Origin: Chitinophagaceae bacterium | Lineage (GTDB): Bacteria; Bacteroidota; Bacteroidia; Chitinophagales; Chitinophagaceae | Direction: 5' to 3' | Length of the DNA: 8,245 nt | NCBI GenBank assembly: GCA_003455235.1 | Contig: DMRT01000251.1 | Location: forward strand, 1 to 8,245 | Part shown: piece by piece, positions 1 through 6,149 of the stretch | How positions within the stretch are numbered: position 1 is the stretch's first letter | Layout of the letters: every line of letters begins with the position of its first letter | Program-made: the position numbers and the translations under genes | Notes under the pieces: generated by a model | What the model was told of the DNA's origin: nothing | The model's input: only the letters and a program-made list of their open reading frames with translations | The model's database searches: none

Positions 1-3000
1 AAAATACTGAAGCACCAGGGGCCCAACGGCAACCGGTTTCAGCACATCGTTCTTACCATCACCATTGGGTGTAAATGCACCCGGTACATACACATCTGAT
101 CGCTTGATTACTTTCACCTTCACCGGGGTAAGAGTACTGCCACAGGAACCGAAGAGACGTTTGATATAAAAAACCGTATCCGAAGTGAGTCTGCCTGTTG
201 TAAATAGGCCCGTGGTATTGCGGCCAATCTCAATACCTGCACCCGCATCTTTATATATAATATAAGTGCCGTTTTGGAAATTACGGATAGATAATATAGC
301 CGGCGAGTTGTTGTTTACCGTTTGATCATCATACAAGGGCGGAGCCAAGGTAATATCATTGTTGTTCACCATTATCCAGGGTGATTCCACCAAACAGCCC
401 GGACCATCATTTACAGTAAGTTTATACTGGCCGGTACCCAGGTTGGATACGAACGGGTTATTGTCGGCGGGCACATTGCCCTGGTCGGTCCAGCTATAGG
501 TGGTTGGCCCCAGCAACCCGGTTACCAGAATGCCGCTTATGCTGCCATTTTTTTGTGAACATTGTTCATGTGTGATGCTTATGCCTGTAAGATCAACAAC
601 TGGTTTGGCATAAGCAAGCAGGGAACGTTTGTATATTTCCTTTTCACACCCATTGATATCCGTGGCAATAAGCAGGTATGTTCCCGCCCCGAGATTGGTA
701 AGTGAAAATCCGGTCGACAATACCTGGGAAGTTGCACTATCCACCCACCTGAATGTATACGAGGCCGGGCTGCTGGTGAACGCCGTAATGGTAATGCTTC
801 CGTTTTGCTGACTGCAGGTGGCATGGTTAAACTGAACGGACTGCACAGCAATCGGCATAAAAGCCGATTGAGCCACTACAATAACTGGTGATGTGGCCGA
901 ACAACCCAGTGCATTGGTAGCGGTAAGCTGGTAATTACCTGCTGATAAATTGAAGAGCGAAACCGTATTGCCGGCCGAACTGCCCGTACTGAGATTTTGC
1001 CATTGGTACGTATCGGCCCCGGTGACGGAAATATTTTCAATGCTGCCGTTGCTTACGGTACAACCAGCCGGACGCACAATTTTTCCCGTGGTATCGATGG
1101 TGATCTTCCCTGCATCGGTGATAACATAGAAGTTGGTGATGATGGTATCGCAGCCGCTCTGGTCTTTGAATTTCATCCGGTAACTGCCGGCCTGTACATT
1201 GGTAAGATTAAGAGAAGCGCCCACTGGTGTGTTGGATGCATTTACCCATTGAATAAATGCGGTGCCGGTAACATTGGTGGCTGTAATGCCGGTGATGCTG
1301 CCGTGGGGGTTTCCACAGGTGGTATTGGTAATCTGTACGTTCCCAAGCTGGAGCGACGGGCCTGAATTATTGGTAAGTACAAAGGGACCATACACGGAAA
1401 AACAAGCCGTGTCTTCGTACAGGTATAATTTAAAAAAATATTGCCCGGGTGAAAGATTGATAATGCTGTCGCCATACAATTGCACCAGGTTACCGGCATT
1501 GTCGAGCCATTTATTAACGGAGCCCGGCGGCCGGGTACCGGTGAATACCACTTTCCCGTTCGATTGTCCGCAGGAAGGATGGGTAATGGTAAACGGGTTG
1601 CCGGTGATCACCGGTTGAGGAAATTGCAACACTTCATAAAAGCCGGTGATCACTGAACAAGCTGAATTGGTTTCCTGCAGCACCAGCCGGTAACGGCCAG
1701 GTGGCAGGTTCAGGAGATTGGTATCACTGGTGCTGATGACCTGTCCAAGATCATTTTCCCAATACCAAGAGGATGCATTATAGATCACAATACCGGTGAT
1801 GCTGCCGTTATTATTTCCGCAGGTGGCGTTCTTAATCACGGCATGTGACGTATCTACTTTCACACCATTGAATTCCGAAGTGATGCTGTCCGTGCTGGTT
1901 GCCGTAGCAGTATACAAGCCCGTATTACTGATGGGGAAACTGAAATCTCCATTGCTGTTGGCGATGGTGGTACCTAAAGAAAGTTTGCCGTTTTCACAGA
2001 TGCTGGTGCAGGTATCGGTAAAGAATACTTCCACTTTGCTGCCCGGCATCGTTGTACCGGCAAGCGTACCGGAATTGATGCTGGTGATGGAAACGGTGGG
2101 AACGGCCAGTGTTGACTGGATGTAAATTCCTTTACTGTTGCAATAGATGCTGTTGTTGCCTATGAATGTACGTCCGCAGGATCCCAGCCAGATCCCTCTT
2201 TTACGGTTTTGAATGATGTTATTGGTGATACGGGTGGCGTTGGTGGTTGCGCAACGGATCATGGCCAGGCCATAACTTTCATCCGGCAAGGGCTTCATAT
2301 CATAATGGGCGCCCAGTTCATTGTTATCGATTACAATATCCCCCTTCATATCCCACAGGATAATGCAATACTGGGTGGCACTGGTGAGTTTATTGCCTGT
2401 CACCTCAAGCCGGTACCTTACAAACGAAGAGGTGAACCCCGATTTGGTTACTGCAAAAGACCCAAAACCATATTGTGAAGGATCCACGGCATTGGCAAAA
2501 TTATTATTGGTGAATTTTATATAGCCATTATTTTCTTCGGTGGCCGAACCCACCATTACAGCACAGTTCCCGATATTATCATTGATGGTTACGTTTCTGC
2601 CGTTGGCGAGTGAAATTCCTTCATTCATTGTTGTTAGCTGCACTCCGGAAGCATCGTCTTTCAACCCGAATATATTATGGCCTATTTGAACGGTATCTGC
2701 AAATGCATCCTGTACAAATATGTTGATGCCATAATAATTCTTATGCCAGATAGTATATGGATGGCTGGTACTGAATGCATTTCCTTTCCCCTGCTTCCCG
2801 ATGGTAACATTGGTTACCTGGTTCATGAGAATGGTAAATTGATGACAATCGCCTGTGAGATTGAAAACATATTCAAATCCCTTGAACCAGAGGCCATATA
2901 ATTCCACGTTGGTAAGTGTGAACATATACAAGCCGGAACACATGAAGCTGGATCCTCTTTTGATGATCACTTTTGTATCGGAAATACCAAAAGGAGATCC

Positions 3001-3261
3001 GGGCTGCGACGTACCATCAATCACCAGTTTACTGGAAAGGATGAGGGTACCACCAATGGTGATGGTTCGGTTGGCTTCGGTGCCACCGGGCATGTTGAAC
3101 AGAACAGTGTCGAACGAAGCGCTTCCGTTTGCAGTTGCCTGCTGGAGTATGTCACGTAATGAGCCTGGCCCGGAATCTGCATTGGTGGTAACAGTAAATG
3201 TACCGGCCAGGGAACGGAAAAAAGGGAAAAGCAGCAGTAAACAGAAAATGGCTCTTTTCAT
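1..3261 (-). CDS. Large modular T9SS-secreted cell-surface protein with beta-helix, SprB-like repeats and C-terminal sorting domain (C-terminus cut by window edge)
   Basis: I translated the reverse strand from the ATG at 3261; the frame is open to base 1, giving 1087 residues with no stop. Residues 1-19 form a signal peptide (MKR, then a Leu/Phe-rich core, ending SLA). Residues 24-40 carry NADSGPGSLRDILQQ and residues 80-88 VIDGTSQPG, an N-terminal pattern of secreted beta-helix proteins. About 95-385 is Asn-rich with recurrent 'xITNNxI..N' turns, typical of a right-handed parallel beta-helix. About 388-470 is Ig-like, 474-965 holds six SprB-like repeats, 966-1052 resembles the CHU_C-associated Ig module, and 1057-1087 (VYVPGAFTPNGDGKNDVL) begins the gliding-motility-associated (type B T9SS) sorting domain. 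That domain is usually about 85-90 residues, so roughly 55 are probably missing. The frame stays open upstream to about 3408, but the signal peptide fixes the start. I infer export through the type IX system and anchoring or release at the surface, with an adhesin-like role. The ligand is unknown. Confidence 0.93.
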   Translation of the reverse strand, partial: MKRAIFCLLLLFPFFRSLAGTFTVTTNADSGPGSLRDILQQATANGSASFDTVLFNMPGGTEANRTITIGGTLILSSKLVIDGTSQPGSPFGISDTKVIIKRGSSFMCSGLYMFTLTNVELYGLWFKGFEYVFNLTGDCHQFTILMNQVTNVTIGKQGKGNAFSTSHPYTIWHKNYYGINIFVQDAFADTVQIGHNIFGLKDDASGVQLTTMNEGISLANGRNVTINDNIGNCAVMVGSATEENNGYIKFTNNNFANAVDPSQYGFGSFAVTKSGFTSSFVRYRLEVTGNKLTSATQYCIILWDMKGDIVIDNNELGAHYDMKPLPDESYGLAMIRCATTNATRITNNIIQNRKRGIWLGSCGRTFIGNNSIYCNSKGIYIQSTLAVPTVSITSINSGTLAGTTMPGSKVEVFFTDTCTSICENGKLSLGTTIANSNGDFSFPISNTGLYTATATSTDSITSEFNGVKVDTSHAVIKNATCGNNNGSITGIVIYNASSWYWENDLGQVISTSDTNLLNLPPGRYRLVLQETNSACSVITGFYEVLQFPQPVITGNPFTITHPSCGQSNGKVVFTGTRPPGSVNKWLDNAGNLVQLYGDSIINLSPGQYFFKLYLYEDTACFSVYGPFVLTNNSGPSLQLGNVQITNTTCGNPHGSITGITATNVTGTAFIQWVNASNTPVGASLNLTNVQAGSYRMKFKDQSGCDTIITNFYVITDAGKITIDTTGKIVRPAGCTVSNGSIENISVTGADTYQWQNLSTGSSAGNTVSLFNLSAGNYQLTATNALGCSATSPVIVVAQSAFMPIAVQSVQFNHATCSQQNGSITITAFTSSPASYTFRWVDSATSQVLSTGFSLTNLGAGTYLLIATDINGCEKEIYKRSLLAYAKPVVDLTGISITHEQCSQKNGSISGILVTGLLGPTTYSWTDQGNVPADNNPFVSNLGTGQYKLTVNDGPGCLVESPWIMVNNNDITLAPPLYDDQTVNNNSPAILSIRNFQNGTYIIYKDAGAGIEIGRNTTGLFTTGRLTSDTVFYIKRLFGSCGSTLTPVKVKVIKRSDVYVPGAFTPNGDGKNDVLKPVAVGPLVLQYF
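367..1842 (-). repeat. Six tandem SprB-like protein repeats of about 82-85 residues
   Basis: Within the large surface protein, residues 474-965 hold six diverged copies: about 1630-1842, 1375-1593, 1120-1338, 874-1080, 619-837 and 367-582. Each opens with a cysteine followed by a loop such as CGNNNGSI, CGQSNGK or CSQQNGSI (C481, C564, C649, C734, C816, C901). Each continues with an aromatic 'W' strand and a 'NLxxGxY' turn, then a second cysteine (C535, C620, C704, C787, C872, C956). The period is 83, 85, 85, 82 and 85 residues and the intra-repeat cysteine spacing is 53-56, so one disulfide per module is plausible. The DNA copies are well diverged; the longest shared stretch I noticed is about 16 bases (copies 1 and 3), so recent duplication is unlikely. 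This matches the SprB repeat family of gliding-motility adhesins and related T9SS cargo. Confidence 0.85.
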
Positions 3262-3303
3262 AAGGCAGTTATCACCACTAAAATAAGGCAATTCTGAGGA
3301 AAA

Positions 3304-3333
3304 CAAAACAGTCAACTGTGGATGTTTTTCAAA
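3304..3333 (-). promoter_or_regulatory. Weak promoter-like pair with embedded inverted repeat upstream of the large surface protein
   Basis: On the minus strand a TTTG (3330-3333) is followed after 18 bases by CTGTTTTG (3304-3311). This partly resembles the Bacteroidota pattern TTTG / TAnnTTTG but lacks the TA. An inverted repeat ACAGT-CA-ACTGT (3308-3319) overlaps the -7-like element. It lies about 43 bases upstream of the ATG and overlaps the stop of the possible small ORF. The match is poor, so chance is a real possibility. Confidence 0.2.
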
Positions 3334-3490
3334 AAAAGTCCCGTAGAAAACGTACTGCATTCCCATACACAAACAGGTCGACGATCTCTTCGGCCGAAAT
3401 GCGGTTCACCTGCTGCCTTAATTGCTGAAAATGACGGTCGGCCGATTCGTCTTTTGTATAATGCGGTGTGTGCTGATAACTGGCAGACAT
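3329..3490 (-). CDS. Possible small protein of 53 residues, function unknown
   Basis: An ATG at 3490 opens a 53-codon frame ending in TGA at 3329-3331, with an in-frame TAA 12 bases before the ATG, so no longer version exists. The product begins MSASYQHTPHYTKDESADRH, continues with a charged, Gln-rich stretch (about residues 20-37) and ends in a hydrophobic/aromatic amphipathic tail (NAVRFLRDFF). The composition is balanced and predicts helices; there is no signal peptide, membrane segment or cysteine. The competing frames here give Cys/Pro/Ser-rich, unprotein-like translations, which favours this one. It sits 95 bases after the small secreted protein gene and 67 bases before the large surface protein gene on the same strand, so co-transcription is possible. 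No clear ribosome binding site is visible, which is usual in this phylum. I do not recognise the family. Confidence 0.42.
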   Translation of the reverse strand: MSASYQHTPHYTKDESADRHFQQLRQQVNRISAEEIVDLFVYGNAVRFLRDFF

Positions 3491-3585
3491 TACCTGGGTT
3501 TAGGTAAGGTAAGGTAGTGATTTGGGAAGAAAATAAAAAGGTTTGAAGGTTGAGGTATGAAGTCCCGAGCACACAAGCACCCGGC

Positions 3586-3984
3586 TTATTCCTTGCTGAG
3601 CTTGATGATGCGGTACAGTTTTTCACCGGAATGAAGTGTGCCTTCCATCGTATTTCCTTTTATAGTGAGCTTGACCGTAACCTTGTATTTTTCAATATAG
3701 CAGAACAGGGTATTGTCTTTCGGGTTAAAGCTATAATCACTTTCTCCCATGTCTTCTTCCACCCCATTTACCAGCTTATTCATTACCATACGGTAAACAC
3801 CTGGCCCCGGGCCTTTGGAGATATGGTACACCGCAATTTCATCATGGCAGGGTGATGGCCGCACCTGGCATATAGAAGTTCCCTTCCAGGTGCCGGTAAG
3901 CAGGCTATCGGTATTGCCCTGCTGGCCGTAGGAACAGGCTGCAAAAAAAAGCATCAGGATGGAGCTGAGAATAGAAGTCCGCAT
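3586..3984 (-). CDS. Small secreted or lipid-anchored protein of 132 residues, possibly lipocalin-like
   Basis: The N-terminus (MRTSILSSILMLFFAACSYG) is an export signal. C17 after FFAA could be a lipobox cysteine, although Phe at -3 is non-canonical; ordinary cleavage after SYG, before Q21, is the alternative. The mature part begins with 'LLTGTWKGTSICQ' (residues 28-40). It then has a short C39-C46 pair with 'SPCHDE' and alternating beta-strands, including 'YSFNPKDNTLFCYIEKYKV' (84-102), 'VKLTIKGNTMEGTL' and 'YRIIKLSKE' at the end. The GTWxG opening plus strand-rich mature chain suggests a small lipocalin-like or ligand-binding barrel, which is inference from pattern. The start is supported by the signal peptide directly after the ATG at 3984. 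It is divergently placed against the 4306 gene and lies upstream of the possible 53-residue ORF. Confidence 0.82.
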   Translation of the reverse strand: MRTSILSSILMLFFAACSYGQQGNTDSLLTGTWKGTSICQVRPSPCHDEIAVYHISKGPGPGVYRMVMNKLVNGVEEDMGESDYSFNPKDNTLFCYIEKYKVTVKLTIKGNTMEGTLHSGEKLYRIIKLSKE

Positions 3985-3994
3985 ATTATAAATA

Positions 3995-4005
3995 TAGGAA
4001 TCCTA
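3995..4005. repeat. Short palindrome TAGGA-A-TCCTA
   Basis: A perfect 5-base-arm palindrome around one central base lies 10 bases upstream of the start codon at 3984. It could be an operator or be part of the untranslated leader. At this length it could easily be chance. Confidence 0.2.
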
Positions 4006-4019
4006 AGAGCCGGTACTGT

Positions 4020-4038
4020 CCTGTTTCCATAAAACAGG
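4020..4038. repeat. Perfect inverted repeat CCTGTTT-CCATA-AAACAGG
   Basis: Seven-base perfect arms around a 5-base loop lie about 35 bases upstream of the minus-strand start at 3984. It could be an operator for the secreted-protein gene or a small hairpin in its leader. There is no following T-run on either strand, so it does not look like an intrinsic terminator. Confidence 0.35.
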
Positions 4039-4305
4039 GTGAATTAAAGGATGGCCGGTATCAGGCGGAACAGCAGCGCCCGCAGGGAGGGGCGGCGGAT
4101 CGGGAAATGAATGGGCATTTTATGCGCTTTTGAGTGATTAACCCATACTAAACTGTTTTTGCAGAAAATTATTGTTTCGGGCAGGGAAACGGCACTTACC
4201 TGTCCGGTATTCTTTATTCCTTTCCTGACCCCTGTCATTGCTTTGGGCTGCCTGCCATCTGTATCTTCAAGAGTAAATAGTTTGTTTACACTAGAAACAA
4301 AAACA

Positions 4306-4722
4306 ATGAAAAAGTTGCTATTGCTATGTATGATGCTTGCAATAGGCAATGCATCATTCAGCCAGTTTATTGCACGTAATTCTGCGTACACCGTGGAAGA
4401 TTACCTGCTGAAAAGCCGCAACCAGAAAACCGGTGCCTGGATATTACTGGGTGGCGGTGCGGCGCTCACCGTGGTGGGCATTGTTGCATTTGACAGGAAT
4501 TTTAATGTTATGAGCAACGATGAGAGCGGCCTGGGTGAGGCCATTTTAACAGGCGTTGGTATTGCTGCCATGGGCGGCAGTATCCCGTTGTTTGCCAGTG
4601 CCGCCAAAAACAAAAAAAGGGCAGCACAGGTACATGCAGGCCTGAAAATGGACAGCTATTTCAAACCCAACGAGGGCTTTGCCGGTTACCCGGCTTTGTC
4701 GCTAAAGATAGGGCTGAAATAA
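4306..4722 (+). CDS. Small exported membrane-associated protein of 138 residues, conserved Bacteroidota type, function unknown
   Basis: The ATG at 4306 is chosen because it begins a clear signal peptide (MKKLLLLCMMLAIGNASFSQ, residues 1-20). The frame extends 49 codons upstream to 4159, but that extension is unprotein-like and would bury the signal. The mature part has 'YTVEDYLLKSRNQKTGAW' (28-45), a Gly-rich hydrophobic segment 'ILLGGGAALTVVGIVAF' (46-62), a polar loop (63-76) and a second hydrophobic segment (about 79-99). A basic patch KNKKR (101-105) follows. The C-terminus alternates hydrophobic and polar residues and ends 'YPALSLKIGLK'. I recognise the overall pattern (LKSKNQKT followed by LLGGG, then a second hydrophobic helix and a Lys-rich patch) from uncharacterised Bacteroidota proteins. 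No function is known to me. The gene converges on the lipid kinase with 20 bases between stops. Confidence 0.85.
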   Translation: MKKLLLLCMMLAIGNASFSQFIARNSAYTVEDYLLKSRNQKTGAWILLGGGAALTVVGIVAFDRNFNVMSNDESGLGEAILTGVGIAAMGGSIPLFASAAKNKKRAAQVHAGLKMDSYFKPNEGFAGYPALSLKIGLK

Positions 4723-4742
4723 GTGAAGTGCCTCTCAAAGGA

Positions 4743-5600
4743 TTAATAAAGAAACAGCAGCGTCGCCGGTAATAGCTTTATATCAAGTGCATATGCTTCC
4801 CGGTATTCACCATCGAGGTGAAACTGGATGGGAGTATCAGATTGGATGTGTATGGCGGTGCTGCGGAAGTGACGGATGAATCCCATCTGCAGGTGTTTGC
4901 CTTTTTCAATTACCGGCAGGTAACGCAGCCGCTGCAGCGGGGTAAGGGCATCGGCGATGACCACATCAAAAAGGCCATCAGCGGCACTGGATTCGGGAGC
5001 AATATGAAATCCTCCGCCAGCCCGTCTTCCATTGGCAATATCAACCAGGAGTTTTTTACCGGATCCCTCCCATTCAGCCGAACGGATGGAATAGTGCCGG
5101 GAGCGGTAAGAAAATATTTTTCGCAGGATGCAGAAGAGGAAAGAGGTTTTGCCGGGTCTTTTCTTTTGCCCGGTAAGCGCCTTGGCCACTTCGCCTTCAA
5201 AGCCGGCGCCCACTCCGTTGATGAAATAGAATTCATTACAACGGCCAAGGTCAACGGGCTGCGGACTGGCAGATAACACTGTGTTCAATTGCTCATCGAC
5301 AGTTTGATTGCCATACAGCAACCAGTGAAAATCATTGCCGGTACCGGCATTAAAGATGACAAGGGGTAAGCGGATGTTGGGATATTTGTTTACAAAGTAG
5401 TTGAGCGTACCATCGCCGCCGGCAATGTATACTTCGGTAAAGCCGTCAAAATAATCCGGCCAGTCATTCTTAAAAAGAAAGAACGCCAATTGCCGTTTGG
5501 CAAGTTCATCACAGAGCCTGTTGGCAAAATCAACCGCCCTGCCGGCACCGGCAAGCGGGTTGCATACAAGGGCAATATTCCTGTTTTTATTGATAAGCAT
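4743..5600 (-). CDS. Diacylglycerol kinase family lipid kinase (YegS/BmrU type)
   Basis: This 285-residue cytoplasmic protein fits the usual 280-310 residue length of bacterial DAGK-catalytic-domain lipid kinases, which transfer phosphate from ATP to diacylglycerol or a related lipid. Visible motifs are the N-terminal 'VCNPLAGAGRA' (12-22), the glycine-rich nucleotide site GGDGTLN (61-67) and 'FNAGTGNDF' (83-91). They continue with 'GVGAGFE' (129-135), 'APESSAADGLFDVVI' (201-215) and the C-terminal 'HLDGE' (261-265). All conserved blocks are present and in the normal order, so an active enzyme is expected; the exact lipid substrate cannot be read from sequence. The ATG at 5600 opens directly on the first beta-strand. 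It faces the RidA gene across 154 bases and converges with the 138-residue exported protein gene. Confidence 0.94.
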   Translation of the reverse strand: MLINKNRNIALVCNPLAGAGRAVDFANRLCDELAKRQLAFFLFKNDWPDYFDGFTEVYIAGGDGTLNYFVNKYPNIRLPLVIFNAGTGNDFHWLLYGNQTVDEQLNTVLSASPQPVDLGRCNEFYFINGVGAGFEGEVAKALTGQKKRPGKTSFLFCILRKIFSYRSRHYSIRSAEWEGSGKKLLVDIANGRRAGGGFHIAPESSAADGLFDVVIADALTPLQRLRYLPVIEKGKHLQMGFIRHFRSTAIHIQSDTPIQFHLDGEYREAYALDIKLLPATLLFLY

Positions 5601-5754
5601 ATAGCAGGTAACCGGGAATAAATCTACAGGAAGTTAAAGAGAAATCTGCGTTTACTTCCTGGCCGGAACCCCCGTTAAAATGTACCGGCCTGCCGTTGGG
5701 AAGATACCCGGTTGGTTCCATAAGTACTTCCCTATCTTCATACCCAAAAATAAC
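5601..5754. promoter_or_regulatory. Divergent promoter region between lipid kinase and RidA genes
   Basis: These 154 bases must drive two genes in opposite directions. On the minus strand TAGATTTA (5619-5626) matches five of the six fixed bases of the Bacteroidota -7 element TAnnTTTG, 18 bases from the kinase ATG, but I see no TTTG at the expected upstream spacing. On the plus side no good match precedes RidA; the best is TATCTTCA at 5733-5740. No hairpin or riboswitch-like structure was evident. Confidence 0.35.
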
Positions 5755-6138
5755 ATGAACAACCGGGAGAATATCAACAGCAGCAGGGTGCCCAGGATGA
5801 GTGATGCATTTCCCCAGGCCGTGATGGCCGGCGGATTTATTTTCATTTCGGGTACCCCCGGCCTCAACCCGGCTACCGGCCAGGTGGTGAGCGCCGATTT
5901 TGAACAGCAGCTTCGCCAGAGTTTTGTGAACATCAAAGCCATCCTGGAAGATGCAGGATCAGGCATTGAGAAAGTGGTAAAGACTACCATCTTTGCCGTT
6001 GCGGGGAACGACTTTTCTTCGATCAATACGGTGTACAAGGAATTCTTTCCGGAACATGCACCGGCGAGAAGCGCCCCGCAGGTAATGCCTTTTCCCGCCG
6101 GGATCCTTGTTTCCGTGGAATGTATTGCACAGGCCTGA
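5755..6138 (+). CDS. RidA family protein (reactive intermediate/imine deaminase, YjgF/UK114 type)
   Basis: The 127-residue product from the ATG at 5755 fits the usual RidA length; the frame extends 25 codons upstream, but that part adds nothing family-like. Family blocks are 'GGFIFISGTPGLNPATGQVV' (26-45), 'FEQQLRQSFVNIKAILEDAG' (49-68), 'VVKTTIFA' (74-81), 'INTVYKEFFPEHAPARSAPQV' (90-110) and the end 'VSVECIAQA'. The Arg of the PAR motif (R105) and the Glu near the C-terminus (E122), which bind the imine/carboxylate in characterised RidA proteins, are both present. The usual SGQ is SGT here, and the N-terminal aromatic residue appears as F19 rather than Tyr. RidA proteins are cytosolic trimers that hydrolyse reactive enamine/imine intermediates released by PLP enzymes. 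No PLP enzyme is in this window, so the physiological source is unknown. Confidence 0.93.
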   Translation: MNNRENINSSRVPRMSDAFPQAVMAGGFIFISGTPGLNPATGQVVSADFEQQLRQSFVNIKAILEDAGSGIEKVVKTTIFAVAGNDFSSINTVYKEFFPEHAPARSAPQVMPFPAGILVSVECIAQA

Positions 6139-6149
6139 GAAGATTTTAC

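Larger units (their letters stand above)
3985..4305. other. Divergent intergenic region (321 bases) between two exported-protein genes
   Basis: No convincing gene is present: the open frames here translate to unprotein-like sequence. The region must hold the promoters for the minus gene at 3984 and the plus gene at 4306. It contains two short inverted repeats near the minus gene (3995-4005 and 4020-4038). On the plus side, TAGTTTG at 4278-4284 lies 21 bases before the ATG; it resembles the Bacteroidota TAnnTTTG element but is one base short and has no TTTG at the usual distance upstream. The 20 bases before the plus start are A-rich, as is common for translation starts in this phylum. Confidence 0.5.

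Noticed and set aside
367..1842. Regular spacing of about 250 bases, considered as a CRISPR-like or DNA-level repeat array
   Set aside because: The period is at the protein level; the DNA copies are strongly diverged and the frame is open throughout.
3262..3408. Upstream in-frame extension of the large surface protein to an ATG at 3360 or 3366
   Set aside because: The signal peptide begins exactly at 3261, and the extension overlaps the possible small ORF in another frame.
3503..3516. Short tandem repeat GGTAA, GGTAA, GGTA upstream of the possible small ORF, considered as a phase-variation tract
   Set aside because: Fewer than three full units; too short to support slippage, and it is not in a recognisable promoter.
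3312..3626. 104-codon minus-strand frame overlapping the end of the small secreted-protein gene
   Set aside because: Its Cys/Ser-rich, low-quality translation overlaps the 3586-3984 gene; the 53-codon frame is more protein-like.
4159..4305. 49-codon upstream extension of the 138-residue exported protein
   Set aside because: It would bury a clear signal peptide that starts at 4306, and the extension has no family-like sequence.
5680..5754. 25-codon upstream extension of the RidA frame
   Set aside because: From 5755 the product already has the normal RidA length, and the added residues match nothing in the family.
5652..6038. 128-codon minus-strand open frame opposite RidA
   Set aside because: It is antisense to a well-supported family gene and its translation shows no coherent domain.
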